Below are positions 1-8,466 of a stretch of DNA of 64,000 nt, piece after piece. The stretch's first letter is position 1. Each line of letters begins with the position of its first letter. The translations under genes and the position numbers were made by a program. Location of the stretch: the NCBI RefSeq assembly GCF_020171985.1, contig NZ_JAIVAL010000001.1, forward strand, positions 558,001-622,000. The letters run 5' to 3'. This stretch comes from Halobacillus halophilus (GTDB lineage Bacteria; Bacillota; Bacilli; Bacillales; Halobacillaceae). Below the pieces are notes generated by a model. The model saw nothing but the letters and a program-made list of their open reading frames with translations. It was not told the origin of the DNA and searched no databases.

Positions 1-207
1 TACGTCAGCTTTATGAAGCAGGTCAACGAGATGCCCTTCATGATTCGATTGGAATTCTTCTACTTCATATCCATACTCCCAGGCCGTATCTTTAACGAGT
101 TTTACAACATCCGCCAAAGAAGCGTTACCATAAGTGCCTGGCTCTCTCTTTCCAAGCATGTTTAAATTCGGCCCATTAATTAAAAACAGGCGTTTTGCCA
201 CCATCAT
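1..207 (-). CDS. aroQ: 3-dehydroquinate dehydratase, type II (partial, C-terminus off window)
   Basis: Catalyses the third step of the shikimate pathway, 3-dehydroquinate to 3-dehydroshikimate. Only the first 69 codons are in the window; the gene runs off the left edge. The N-terminus carries the type II signature NGPNLNMLGKREP, followed by GTYG with the catalytic Tyr and by SNHEG. This start (tandem ATG codons at 207 and 204) follows a GGTGGG ribosome site. yqhR lies downstream on the map, and upstream in the transcript, at 274, as in B. subtilis (yqhR-yqhS). Identification is secure from the signature. Confidence 0.95.
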   Translation of the reverse strand, partial: MMVAKRLFLINGPNLNMLGKREPGTYGNASLADVVKLVKDTAWEYGYEVEEFQSNHEGHLVDLLHKADV

Positions 208-273
208 TTCATCCCACCATTTACGAAATTGTCATACTTTTTCAGTTTATCATACTACTCCTTTGTTTGAGTA

Positions 274-765
274 TTAATTTGCTGACTCGTTAAACTCCTT
301 ATATTCAAAGGAAATAGAAAAACCTATGAATAATCCATAAAGAAGAAATAAACATCCTGTCGTAACCCAAGTGTCACTGGATAATTCCATAAACGATGGT
401 ATGGCTGGAAATAAGGGTGTAAGGATAACAAAAATAATGGCCCACAAAACTAAACCAAAAATCAGGCCCGGCCAAATGCCATTTTTCTTTTTCAAAAACA
501 TATAATAGAGCAGAGCACTTATAAGAGACAACACTCCCACAATAATAACAGCCAGTACTTCAGCTAGCCAAGTTCCTGTCCATTCCGTCTGCCAAAAGGA
601 GCGAAATAGGAAGGAAGCAGCAGAAACTTCACTAAAGTGAAAATAATAAGCAAGAGCTGCTAAACCACTCCACAATACCCCCGAAGCGAAACCAATGATT
701 AAAGTTTTGGTAAGAACACTTTGCTGGGGTTCCTGTTGATGTTGTTCTTTTGGTTTATCTGACAT
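274..765 (-). CDS. yqhR: YqhR/FigP-type four-helix membrane protein
   Basis: A 163-residue integral membrane protein with a short hydrophilic Gln-rich N-terminus and four predicted helices at about 20-42, 66-88, 97-117 and 134-155. Sequence character and position next to aroQ match B. subtilis YqhR. That protein, from memory, has been renamed FigP and described as a partner of SpoVAF in a spore membrane channel that boosts germination. A SpoVAF-like protein is encoded at 25.8-27.3 kb here. The start at 765 follows an AGAGGTGATTTA ribosome site. The family call is good; the germination role is carried over by homology. Confidence 0.8.
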   Translation of the reverse strand: MSDKPKEQHQQEPQQSVLTKTLIIGFASGVLWSGLAALAYYFHFSEVSAASFLFRSFWQTEWTGTWLAEVLAVIIVGVLSLISALLYYMFLKKKNGIWPGLIFGLVLWAIIFVILTPLFPAIPSFMELSSDTWVTTGCLFLLYGLFIGFSISFEYKEFNESAN

Positions 766-1191
766 TTAAATCACCTCTGTCCATTATCTTTAACCATCTG
801 CGAATTTTTCATGCTCTTTCGACATAATAAAGGCTAGAGATGCGAAGAAAAATAAGGTAAAATATAAGTAAGAAAGAATATAAATCAGGTGTTTATTCAG
901 CCACTTACTCTGGGAACATTTAAGTAAATGTAAAAAAATCCCACTACCGAATCTTAACTTCACGTATCTACTAAAATAACTTCTACACCAAAGAACCATA
1001 GTCTTTGAATAATTCCAGCTGAAGAGGAAATAATCATTAATAGAACTATTTACACTTTACTATCCCATCATAGTTGGCAACCTATTATGATGTTCCAATA
1101 TATGATTTTGGGATATAAATATTTTATAAGTGGTATATATAATATTAAAAGGTCTTTAGTCGATCATTTTGAGAAGGGGGGAATAACAATC
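766..1191. other. Intergenic region between divergent yqhR and yqhP
   Basis: About 425 bp, AT-rich, with no supported gene. B. subtilis has yqhQ near here; no remnant of it was recognised. A 69-codon frame on the minus strand (790-999) lacks a ribosome site and is not called. The region should hold the promoters of yqhR and yqhP, but no box could be assigned with confidence. Confidence 0.5.
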
Positions 1192-1590
1192 ATGCGCAAC
1201 TGGATGACTCCTATCATATATACGTTGGTGGCTTTAGCAGTTTTCTTTGTAGGCTATCAATTATTGACTGACACTGGAAGCTTTCTTAGCTCAATTGCCA
1301 TGATGATCGGTATTGCAGCAATCGTCTATGGGGCTATTTACTTTTTCTTCCTGCGAAACCGTGGAATGAGCGGAGGAAAAAGCAGCAATGAAATGAAGAA
1401 ATATAAGCAAGCTGTTAAACAATCTAAACAAAAATATAAGCAACCCGCTCCTGTAGTGAAAAAAAGTCAGGCCGTTAGATCAGCTAAACCTACAACTATT
1501 CATAAAAAAAGTAAACGGCGGGGAAGCGGCCCGCAACTTAGAGTAATTGAAGGAAATAAAAACAAAGATAAAAATCGAGCCTCCTTTTAA
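1192..1590 (+). CDS. yqhP: YqhP-like small membrane protein
   Basis: 132 residues: two hydrophobic helices at about 5-22 and 28-50, then a long Lys/Arg/Gln-rich cytoplasmic tail. The function is unknown. The start at 1192 is chosen because it follows a GGGGGG run seven bases upstream; in-frame ATGs further upstream (from 1087) have no ribosome site. The stop codon sits inside the loop of the convergent terminator shared with yqhO. The YqhP assignment rests on topology, basic tail and position beside yqhO. Confidence 0.65.
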   Translation: MRNWMTPIIYTLVALAVFFVGYQLLTDTGSFLSSIAMMIGIAAIVYGAIYFFFLRNRGMSGGKSSNEMKKYKQAVKQSKQKYKQPAPVVKKSQAVRSAKPTTIHKKSKRRGSGPQLRVIEGNKNKDKNRASF

Positions 1591-1606
1591 AAGGCTCGAT
1601 TTTATT
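1571..1606. terminator. Bidirectional terminator between yqhP and yqhO
   Basis: Inverted repeat AAAATCGAGCC / GGCTCGATTTT with flanking A and T runs lies between the convergent genes yqhP and yqhO, so it can act in both directions. Confidence 0.8.
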
Positions 1607-2489
1607 TTGTCCACCTCTTCAAAAACTCTGCAGCATGAACTCTTCCGATCTTCATCAAATCTTCTTTTTCCTGATTACTAAGATGAAAATCGGTTGTATC
1701 GTATCCCTTGACTGATATAAAAATAATATCCTTACTCTTAGAATGAGAAATATATCGAGCATCATGAGCCTGCTGCATGGTTTTAAAGAGTGCGTGGAAC
1801 ATTTGAATGGCATTGCGGATCTTCTGTGCTGGAAGTTGACTGGGCGGGTCACTTAATTTCAAGCCTATTATTGGCCGTTTTCGCCGGCCTTCTTTCCCCT
1901 CCCAAATCCATATAGGAAAATTACTTAAAACTCCTCCGTCTACGATTAAAGATTTACCATTTTTTCCATGAAGCTTTATGGGCATAAAAAAATAAGGGAG
2001 TCCTGAACTCATCCGCACAGCCTTGGCTACTGAAAAAGTTGCGGGATCAATTCCATATACTCTTTTCAAGTCATCAGGTATCACAATAATGCGACCTATA
2101 CTTAGATCTGAGCATACAATTTTTAATGATCCTGAGGGTAGATCTGCAAACGTTCGCACCCCTTTTTCTTCAAGCCATTCTTCAATCGTACACTCAAGGC
2201 GATTCCCCTTATACAAACCCATGCGGAAGTATAATAAAAACCACTTCGAATAAGGGAATAAACGCTCTGCAATGGGGAGATCAACAAGAGATTCAAAGGA
2301 AAGACTCTTCAATTTTTCTTTCAATTCCTTAGAGGTATAACCAGCTGCTGTCATACTTGCAAGAATCGAACCTGCTGAAGTGCCTGCAAGCCGGCTAAAT
2401 TGATACCCTTGTTCTTCAAGTTCTTCAAGAGCACCTATAAAAGCTAATGCTTTCATCCCTCCACCTGAGAATACTCCATCAACCTTCAT
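1602..2489 (-). CDS. yqhO: Patatin-like phospholipase family protein YqhO
   Basis: 295-residue member of the patatin/RssA-like serine hydrolase family, predicted cytoplasmic. The Gly-rich oxyanion loop SGGGMKA is at 8-14, the nucleophile elbow GTSAG puts the catalytic Ser at 38, and the DGG motif puts the catalytic Asp at 184, so the Ser-Asp dyad is intact. The start at 2489 follows GGGGTG; a GTG nine bases earlier overlaps that site. The family implies acyl-ester hydrolysis, but the substrate is unknown. The gene lies beside mntR, as in B. subtilis. Confidence 0.85.
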   Translation of the reverse strand: MKVDGVFSGGGMKALAFIGALEELEEQGYQFSRLAGTSAGSILASMTAAGYTSKELKEKLKSLSFESLVDLPIAERLFPYSKWFLLYFRMGLYKGNRLECTIEEWLEEKGVRTFADLPSGSLKIVCSDLSIGRIIVIPDDLKRVYGIDPATFSVAKAVRMSSGLPYFFMPIKLHGKNGKSLIVDGGVLSNFPIWIWEGKEGRRKRPIIGLKLSDPPSQLPAQKIRNAIQMFHALFKTMQQAHDARYISHSKSKDIIFISVKGYDTTDFHLSNQEKEDLMKIGRVHAAEFLKRWTK

Positions 2490-2550
2490 AAAATTCACCC
2501 CGCTTTAATCCCTTATAAAATCTTATGAGATATTTAGAAGATGAATAACA

Positions 2551-2576
2551 AAAAGACGCAGAAATCTGCGCCTTGG
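2551..2576 (-). terminator. mntR terminator
   Basis: Reading the minus strand, AAGGCGCAGA pairs with TCTGCGTCTT and is followed by a short T run, directly after the mntR stop. Confidence 0.7.
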
Positions 2577-2581
2577 GGTGG

Positions 2582-3013
2582 TTATTCTTGATTTTGTTCT
2601 TCGTTTTTCTGCTGCACTTCTCTAAGAGAGTCTACTCGAGCGGGTTTCTCATCAAAGTACTGGACAAGATCTCCTATTCGGTCAATAGAATTCCAACTTA
2701 GATGATGTTCAATTCCCTCTACATCTTCATAAATGTTTTCTTTATCTACTCCTATTATTTCCAGAAACTGTTCCAATAACTCATGGCGGTAAACAAGACG
2801 TTTCCCGACTTTCTTTCCTTTAGGAGTTAAAATGAGCCCTCGGTATTTTTCGTAATTCAAATATTGGTCCCGGTCCAACTTTTGAACCATTTTTGTCACA
2901 GAAGATGGATGCACCTGGAGATTTTCAGCAATATCAGATACTCGTGCATATCCTTTGTCTTCTATAAGCATATAAATTTGTTCAATATAATCTTCCATGC
3001 TTGGTGTTGGCAT
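2582..3013 (-). CDS. mntR: Manganese-responsive transcriptional regulator MntR (DtxR family)
   Basis: 143-residue DtxR-family repressor that senses Mn(II) and represses manganese uptake. A winged helix-turn-helix occupies about 8-70 and the dimerisation domain 75-135. All six B. subtilis MntR metal ligands are present at the same numbering: Asp8, Glu11, His77, Glu99, Glu102 and His103. The start at 3013 follows GGGGG with a six-base gap and gives the family's normal length; longer in-frame starts have no ribosome site. It is monocistronic with its own terminator. No Mn transporter gene is nearby. Confidence 0.95.
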   Translation of the reverse strand: MPTPSMEDYIEQIYMLIEDKGYARVSDIAENLQVHPSSVTKMVQKLDRDQYLNYEKYRGLILTPKGKKVGKRLVYRHELLEQFLEIIGVDKENIYEDVEGIEHHLSWNSIDRIGDLVQYFDEKPARVDSLREVQQKNEEQNQE

Positions 3014-3093
3014 GATAAACCCCCAATACAGGCTGTCTTTATGTAGGTGTTTCATGAAAATGATACACTAGTTTGCCTGTTGTGACAAGCGAG

Positions 3094-3134
3094 TAAAAAA
3101 AGTGATACCGGACTCATTGTGAGTCCGGTATATA
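3094..3134 (-). terminator. nrdJ terminator
   Basis: On the minus strand a 13-bp stem (TATACCGGACTCA / TGAGTCCGGTATC) is followed by ACTTTTTT, 20 bp past the nrdJ stop. Confidence 0.85.
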
Positions 3135-3154
3135 CTCTTTCGGCCAATTCAATT

Positions 3155-5977
3155 CTACAAACCACACTTCAATTGTGCGTTACAGTTCGTACAAGTGTTA
3201 CAGCCGCCAATGTCCTCAACAGTACCTTTTCGGCATACTGGACAAGTATCGCCTACTTCAGATCCTATGGTCACATTCGTCTTGTCTAACTCATGTACCG
3301 TATCCATTAGAACCACACGAGGTTTTCTTTCGTCTTCAAATTCAAACTCGGTCTGTTCTCCATCAAATTCATTATCCTCCGCTTTTAAGGTTAAGACCTG
3401 GCTGTCACGGCTTCCATCAACGTATACGGTACCGCCTTTAGCTCCTCCACGGTATAATCGTTGATAAACCTTTTCCACCTGATCCACCGAATAGCCTCTT
3501 GGAGCGTTAACGGTTTTGGAAATAGAACTGTCAACCCAGCGCTGGATAATGCATTGGGTGTCTGCGTGTGCTTCAGGAGACATTGTCATAGCCGTCACAA
3601 ACCATTCAGGCAGATGATCAGGATCTTGATCAGGGTGTTGATCTAAATATTCATTAACAATATCTGCTTTTACTTCAATAAATTTACCCAAACGTCCACT
3701 GCGATAATAAGAGAAAGAGAAATATGGCTCAAGACCCGTACTAACCCCCACCATTGTACCTGTACTTCCAGTAGGTGCTACTGTCAACAAGTGAGAATTT
3801 CGGATTCCATACTTCATTACCCCTTCGCGAATATCTTCAGGCATTTCTTTCATGTACCCAGTGTTAATAAACGCTTCGCGCAATTTATACGTTTCCTCTT
3901 CACTCGTTCCTTTCAGGAAAGGAAAGCTGCCTTTTTCTTTGGCAAGTTCAATTGAGGTGCGATAGGCGGTAGTTGCAATTACTCCAAAAATTTCATCTAC
4001 TAATTTGTTTCCTTCTTCAGAACCATATTCGGTTTCACAATAAATTAATAAATCATGGAGCCCCATCACACCAAGTCCTACCCGTCGCTCTCCGAGGGCT
4101 TGTACTTTATTTTCTTCCAAGAAATAAGGAGTGGCATCAATAACATTGTCCTGCATGCGCACGCCGGTTTGAACGGTTTGTTTTAATTGATCATAGTTTA
4201 CTTTTTTCTCTGTTTTATCAGCAACTGAAGCCAGATTAACCGCTGCCAGGTTACATACTGAGAATGGAGCTAGAGGTTGTTCCAAGTTTGTTATCCTTCC
4301 GGCTTTTTATCCAGAAGTTCTTACAGTTTTCATTTCCTGCAAGTTCAGCATACATTTTCATCACACCACTCGTGTAATGTTGCGGTCTCGTGGGTGGATT
4401 ATATTCTCATAATGAGGTTCACCACCTATGCGTTGCCCCTGACTGGAGGATTTAACTTCAGCCTTCGGTTCGGATCAGCATCTCAGCCTTCCCGCTTTAT
4501 CCCGCAATGTTTTACATGAGGCAAACTATTCACCACATGGGTTTGTAGCTACAACTTTTTGTCCGTAAGCAGAAGCATTTGTTTTTTCATTGGCGTTATC
4601 AATGAAGAAAATTCCTGGTTCTGCTGAATAAGTTGCGCATATATTAATTAAATTCCAGAGCTCTGAAGCCTTAACGGTGCGGTAATTCCTTATACCAAAA
4701 CCTTTTTCTTCCCACTCTCTTACATCTCCGCTACTTTGCCATTCTTCATTGTAAATCTTCATTTCCTCTTTTGTATAGTTCTCTACATCAGGAAAACGTA
4801 AGTGGTATTCTGCATTTTCCTCTACAGCGTCCATAAATTCCTTAGTTATACATACTGAAATATTGGCTCCTGTGAGGAATTCTGGATTGTGCACGGTGTA
4901 CGTGCCGCCAGTGTTTAGCTTCTCCTCAGCTTCCTGAATGGCTTTTTCTGTAAATCCACCTGCACCAGGCATGTGCTTGTAATTTACAACACTTTGAAAA
5001 AGGTCTTTCTCCGTTTCCGTTAAAGGAGTGAACTTGAGTTTGTCTTTAGCCAGCTGTTTAATTTGTTCATCCTCAGTATTTTGAATAAGAAAACGCAGGA
5101 TTCTAGGATTTTGCATTTTAGAAATAATAAACTCAATGATGTCCGGATGCCAGTCAGCAAGCATAATCATCTGTGCTCCCCGTCTGGATCCACCTTGCTC
5201 CACAAGATGAGTCAACTTAGCAATATCATCAAGCCATGACACAGATCCAGAGGATTTTCCATTTACTCCACGAGCAAGTGTATTTCTCGGCCTTAGAGTA
5301 GAACCATTGGTTCCTACCCCTCCCCCGCGCGACATAATCTCCATGACTTGTTTACGATGGTCAGAAATACCTTCTCTGGAGTCTTGTATATAAGGCATAA
5401 CATAACAATTGAAATAAGTTACATCGGTATTAGAACCCGCTCCATATAACACACGGCCTGCAGGGATAAAGTTCAAATTTGATAGTTCCTTATAAAAATC
5501 CTCAAAACTTTTTTGCTTTTGAACCGGATCCGTTTCTACCTCTGACAATCCGGTCGCATTACGCAGAGCGATTTGTTCATAATACACTTCAAGTGGTTTA
5601 TCAATGGTATCCAGGTTTCGGGTTATTAAGCCTGTCTCTCGTTCATTTTCATGATCAAGAACGTTTACAAATTCATCCTCTACTTTTACTACTGCTTCAT
5701 GTTTTTCCCAGTCAATCGACTGAATGAAACCAAAACCCCGAGCAGGAAATTTCGGATCATCTTTCACCGTAAGTACCACGAAATCATTCTCTGCCAACGT
5801 AAGTTTTTCGGTATCTTTAAATGCATACCGATCCAGCATAACTAGTCTTGAAACACCTTTGTGAGTAATCTTCATATCTGATGTTATTTCATGTACTTGA
5901 GAAAACTGTCGAATATCAGCATTTAACCGATCTACATTAACCTTGGCATAGGTATCATTGGAGGTTGTGGTCTGCAT
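3155..5977 (-). CDS. nrdJ: Adenosylcobalamin-dependent (class II) ribonucleotide reductase, gene interrupted by an intron
   Basis: Reduces ribonucleotides to deoxyribonucleotides using adenosylcobalamin. Coding parts are 5977-4532 (482 codons) and 4282-3155 (375 codons plus TAG). Joined, they give 857 residues in one frame. Seen in the protein: FNCYV with Cys191, the Gly-rich MSRGGGVGTNG loop at 215-225, and the catalytic NPCGEQPL motif with Cys481, Gly482 and Glu483. The last 32 residues hold a CPVC...C..C..C Cys cluster ending KCGL, typical of NrdJ. The interruption falls exactly between Gly482 and Glu483. Unspliced mRNA would stop at a TAG two codons into the insert, losing the C-terminal half. 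A GGGAGAG ribosome site precedes ATG 5977. Two NrdR boxes lie upstream. Confidence 0.9.
4283..4531 (-). ncRNA. Group I intron (IA-type fold), ORF-less, in nrdJ
   Basis: 249 nt whose removal restores the nrdJ frame; numbering is from its first base (4531). The 5' exon ends in U and the intron ends in G. The guide at 10-17 (GCCUCAUG) pairs with exon CAUGUGGU, with one U-U mismatch and the usual U-G pair at the splice site. GUUU at 6-9 pairs with GAAC of the 3' exon (P10). Further helices: P3 25-30/147-152, P6 84-87/93-96, P7 101-105/180-184, P7.1 106-110/135-139, P7.2 116-119/123-126, P8 153-160/166-173, P9 189-195/206-212, P9.1 215-221/230-236. The R-like strand CAACGCAUA and S-like strand AAAAUGUAUGC resemble group I cores. 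P4 and P5 were not resolved. P7.1/P7.2 point to subgroup IA. Confidence 0.85.
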
Positions 5978-6055
5978 TATGAATCTCTCCCTTGAATGAT
6001 AAAATAAGTAATTTATTTTCTATTTACATGTAACATACCACATTTACGAAAACTT

Positions 6056-6071
6056 AATCAATATATTGTGT
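6056..6071. promoter_or_regulatory. NrdR box 1 (proximal, over the -10 region of nrdJ)
   Basis: AATCAATATATTGTGT matches the NrdR consensus ACACWAWATMTWGTGT at 14 of 16 positions. It starts 31 bp from box 2, about three helical turns, the usual spacing for paired NrdR boxes. NrdR is a zinc/ATP-cone repressor of ribonucleotide reductase genes. Confidence 0.8.
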
Positions 6072-6086
6072 TTATGAAATAAACTT

Positions 6087-6102
6087 TTTCAATATATAGT
6101 GT
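6087..6102. promoter_or_regulatory. NrdR box 2 (distal, over the -35 region of nrdJ)
   Basis: TTTCAATATATAGTGT matches the NrdR consensus at 13 of 16 positions. On the minus strand it overlaps TTGAAA, a candidate -35 with CAATAT 18 bp downstream inside box 1, so bound NrdR would cover both promoter elements. Confidence 0.75.
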
Positions 6103-6348
6103 TATTGAACGAATGTGTTGAATTTTGTCAATCTACTAATCGTACGCAGAAAGCAGTTTAAGCTAGATTTCAAAAGTAAGAAGCTGTTTTTTATGGTTTT
6201 TTCACTTAATTCATTAGTTGCATAGGTTAAGTCAAAAAAAAAACGATGATACCAACTTTGAAATTCTAACATACAATAAACTTTTTTTGAAAAGCTGACG
6301 ATTCCCTCCTATAATAGATAGAGGAAAAGAGAAATGGGGGGACATACT

Positions 6349-6735
6349 ATGGAACTTTGGATCTTGATTGGAGCTGTCATTGCTCTTATAGCATTTGGCT
6401 TATATAGATACTTCAAATCCAAAAAAATAATGAGTACGTTAACAGAAGAAGAATTCAGACAAGGATACCGTAAAGCTCAGCTTATTGATGTTCGTGAACC
6501 AAAAGAATTCGAAGGCGGTCATATACTGGGAGCACGTAATATCCCATTGTCCCAAATGAAAAATCGTCTTATAGAAATACGGAAAGACAAACCTGTCTAT
6601 TTGTATTGCCAGAGCGGAGCTAGATCAACCCGTGCGGCCATGCTGCTGAACAAAAAAGATTACAAAGATCTTAACGTTCTGCAAGGTGGTTTCAAAAAAT
6701 GGGGAGGAAAAATTAAAACTAAAAAGTCAAAATAA
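6349..6735 (+). CDS. yqhL: Membrane-anchored rhodanese-like protein YqhL
   Basis: 128 residues: one N-terminal transmembrane helix (about 3-21), then a single rhodanese domain from about 30. LIDVREPKEF is at 45-54 and the active-site loop CQSGARST has Cys87, so a persulfide-carrying Cys is present. Likely a sulfurtransferase or redox role at the membrane; the substrate is unknown. The start is ATG 6349, since the in-frame ATG at 6334 lies in the GGGGGG ribosome site. It adjoins the gcv genes as in B. subtilis, but lipM, found there in B. subtilis, is absent. Confidence 0.85.
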   Translation: MELWILIGAVIALIAFGLYRYFKSKKIMSTLTEEEFRQGYRKAQLIDVREPKEFEGGHILGARNIPLSQMKNRLIEIRKDKPVYLYCQSGARSTRAAMLLNKKDYKDLNVLQGGFKKWGGKIKTKKSK

Positions 6736-6738
6736 AAA

Positions 6739-6785
6739 TAAAACCTGAAGGCCAGGGTATAACACGGCTTTCAGGTTTTATTTTT
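6739..6785. terminator. Terminator downstream of yqhL
   Basis: Inverted repeat AAAACCTGAAGGCC / GGCTTTCAGGTTTT followed by TATTTTT on the plus strand. The A run on the other side lets it also stop transcription arriving from gcvPB. Confidence 0.75.
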
Positions 6786-6808
6786 AAAGCTCTAATTTAC
6801 TCAGCTTA

Positions 6809-7003
6809 TTAAATTAAAGTGAAAACGCCTTTGTTCGGGAAAGCTGTACGAAAATGATGATTTTGGTCTAAGAGTACCGGGTGAGACTGATCTGCACACT
6901 TGTACGATGCAGACTCCCCGGTTTCCTCTCCCCAAACAACCGGAGTTATTGGTATGTCCAAATAGCCCAACTCATCTATAAGGAATTCTGCTTTTGTACT
7001 CAG
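6809..7003 (-). CDS. Possible 64-residue protein translationally coupled to gcvPB
   Basis: An uninterrupted frame of 64 codons begins with CTG at 7003, which overlaps the gcvPB stop as CTGA, and ends at TAA 6809 just before the terminator. AAAGGCG lies six bases upstream of the CTG. There is no ATG, GTG or TTG in frame nearby, so a standard ORF search misses it. The translation is balanced ([20 protein letters not shown], then one Cys, several His) and not low-complexity. No family recognised. It could be a real gcv-operon member with a non-standard start, or a chance open frame; an unbroken random frame of this length is expected a few percent of the time. Confidence 0.4.
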   Translation of the reverse strand: MSTKAEFLIDELGYLDIPITPVVWGEETGESASYKCADQSHPVLLDQNHHFRTAFPNKGVFTLI

Positions 7004-8466
7004 TTTTCGCCTTTCTTATAACTTAGGACCGGTTTACGAGCCGCCTGTGTTTCATCCATTCGACTGACTATAGTACTATGAGGTGCTTCCTGTACAATTT
7101 CAGGATTCTCTTTCGCCTCATTGGAGATCTGGATCATAGCCTCTACGAAAGCATCCAGTGTTTCTTTCGACTCTGTTTCGGTTGGTTCTATCATTAATGC
7201 TTCTTCTACATTTATTGGGAAATAAATGGTTGGCGGATGGTAGCCAAAGTCCAGCAGGCGCTTAGCTATATCCAGTGTACGTACGCCCAGTTTTTTCTGG
7301 CGTTTCCCAGATAAGATAAACTCATGTTTGCAATGTCGATCAAATGGAAGCTCATACTGCTCTTGCAATCGTCTCATCATATAATTTGCATTAATTACAG
7401 CATATTCACTTACTTTTTTCAGACCTTCAGGCCCCATCGTACGTATATATGTGTAAGCACGTACATTAATTCCGAAATTACCATAATAGGGCTTCACTCG
7501 ACCAATCGATTTAGGACGATCATAATCGAATTGATACTGATTATCTACTTTAGTCAATATAGGCTTTGGCAGATATGGTTCCAGCTCTGCTGACACACCA
7601 ACGGGGCCAGAGCCAGGTCCGCCCCCTCCATGAGGACCGGTAAATGTTTTATGAAGGTTCAAGTGAACCACATCAAATCCCATATCTCCTGGACGTGCAT
7701 AACCTAAAATGGCATTTAGGTTTGCTCCGTCGTAATATAGCTTTCCACCAGCATCATGAACTACTGCTGCCATTTCTTCAATATCTTCCTCAAAAAGTCC
7801 TAATGTATTTGGATTCGTCAGCATGAGCGCTGCTGTTTGTTCATCTACAACTCTCCGCAGATCTTCGAGGTCTACCAATCCTCGCTCGTCGGATTTGACA
7901 GTCACAGCTTCAAAACCAGCCACTGTCGCCGAAGCAGGATTTGTACCATGAGCAGAGTCTGGCACGATCACTTTCGTTCGACCGTAGTCTCCATTTGCTT
8001 CATGATAAGCACGAATCATCATTAATCCCGTCCATTCACCATGCGCCCCTGCAGCAGGCTGAAGCGTAACCGTATCCATACCCGTTATGGATACAAGTGA
8101 TTCCTGCAAGTCGTACAATAGATGAAGCGCACCCTGGACAGTTTCTGTTGCCTGATAAGGATGGATGTGACTGAATCCAGTTAAACGAGCTACATCTTCG
8201 TTCATTTTAGGATTATATTTCATCGTGCAAGATCCAAGTGGATAAAAACCGGAGTCTACTCCATGGTTTCTCTTGGAAAGGGCCGTATAATGCCGCATGA
8301 TTTGAAGCTCACTTACTTCCGGAAGATCTGCTGCCTTATTTCTCACAAAAGAGGAGCCGATCATTTCTTCTGCATCCATTTCTGGCACATCCAGGTCTGG
8401 AAGACTAAAACCTGTTCTGCTTTCTTGGCTCAATTCAAAAATTAAAGGAAAGTCCTGATCAGCCAT
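7000..8466 (-). CDS. gcvPB: Glycine dehydrogenase (decarboxylating) subunit 2, P-protein C-terminal half
   Basis: 488 residues. With GcvPA it forms the PLP-dependent P-protein of the glycine cleavage system, which decarboxylates glycine and passes the aminomethyl group to lipoyl-GcvH. The PLP lysine is in [18 protein letters not shown] (Lys273), with HGTNPASA at 173-180 upstream. AGTGAGGGA precedes ATG 8466. The gene overlaps gcvPA by 8 bp, so the pair is translationally coupled. It lies in the gcvT-gcvPA-gcvPB transcript under the glycine riboswitch. GcvH is not encoded here, as in B. subtilis. Confidence 0.97.
   Translation of the reverse strand: MADQDFPLIFELSQESRTGFSLPDLDVPEMDAEEMIGSSFVRNKAADLPEVSELQIMRHYTALSKRNHGVDSGFYPLGSCTMKYNPKMNEDVARLTGFSHIHPYQATETVQGALHLLYDLQESLVSITGMDTVTLQPAAGAHGEWTGLMMIRAYHEANGDYGRTKVIVPDSAHGTNPASATVAGFEAVTVKSDERGLVDLEDLRRVVDEQTAALMLTNPNTLGLFEEDIEEMAAVVHDAGGKLYYDGANLNAILGYARPGDMGFDVVHLNLHKTFTGPHGGGGPGSGPVGVSAELEPYLPKPILTKVDNQYQFDYDRPKSIGRVKPYYGNFGINVRAYTYIRTMGPEGLKKVSEYAVINANYMMRRLQEQYELPFDRHCKHEFILSGKRQKKLGVRTLDIAKRLLDFGYHPPTIYFPINVEEALMIEPTETESKETLDAFVEAMIQISNEAKENPEIVQEAPHSTIVSRMDETQAARKPVLSYKKGEN

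Larger units (their letters stand above)
5978..6348. other. Divergent control region between nrdJ and yqhL
   Basis: About 370 bp, very AT-rich. It holds the two NrdR boxes and candidate promoter for nrdJ, and toward yqhL a promoter region ending in a GGGGGG ribosome site. No B12-riboswitch signature was recognised. Confidence 0.6.

Noticed and set aside
790-999. 69-codon ORF on the minus strand
   Set aside because: No ribosome site, irregular composition, and no recognised family; treated as a chance frame.
4277-4519. 80-codon plus-strand ORF across the nrdJ insert
   Set aside because: It is antisense to the intron, lacks a ribosome site, and does not resemble a homing endonuclease.
4283-4531. 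Intein in NrdJ
   Set aside because: The insert has a stop codon two codons in and no room for Hint-domain blocks; it cannot be translated through.
4283-4531. Standalone IS200/IS605 remnant or HEARO/omega-RNA element
   Set aside because: Ends and internal hairpins were considered. Exact frame restoration, the exon-pairing guide, and P3/P7/P8 with R- and S-like strands fit a group I intron much better.
4283-4531. Group II intron
   Set aside because: No GUGYG start, no domain V-like hairpin, and no terminal AY.
5978-6330. Cobalamin riboswitch upstream of the B12-dependent RNR
   Set aside because: No B12-box or multi-stem leader seen; the region is AT-rich with NrdR boxes only.
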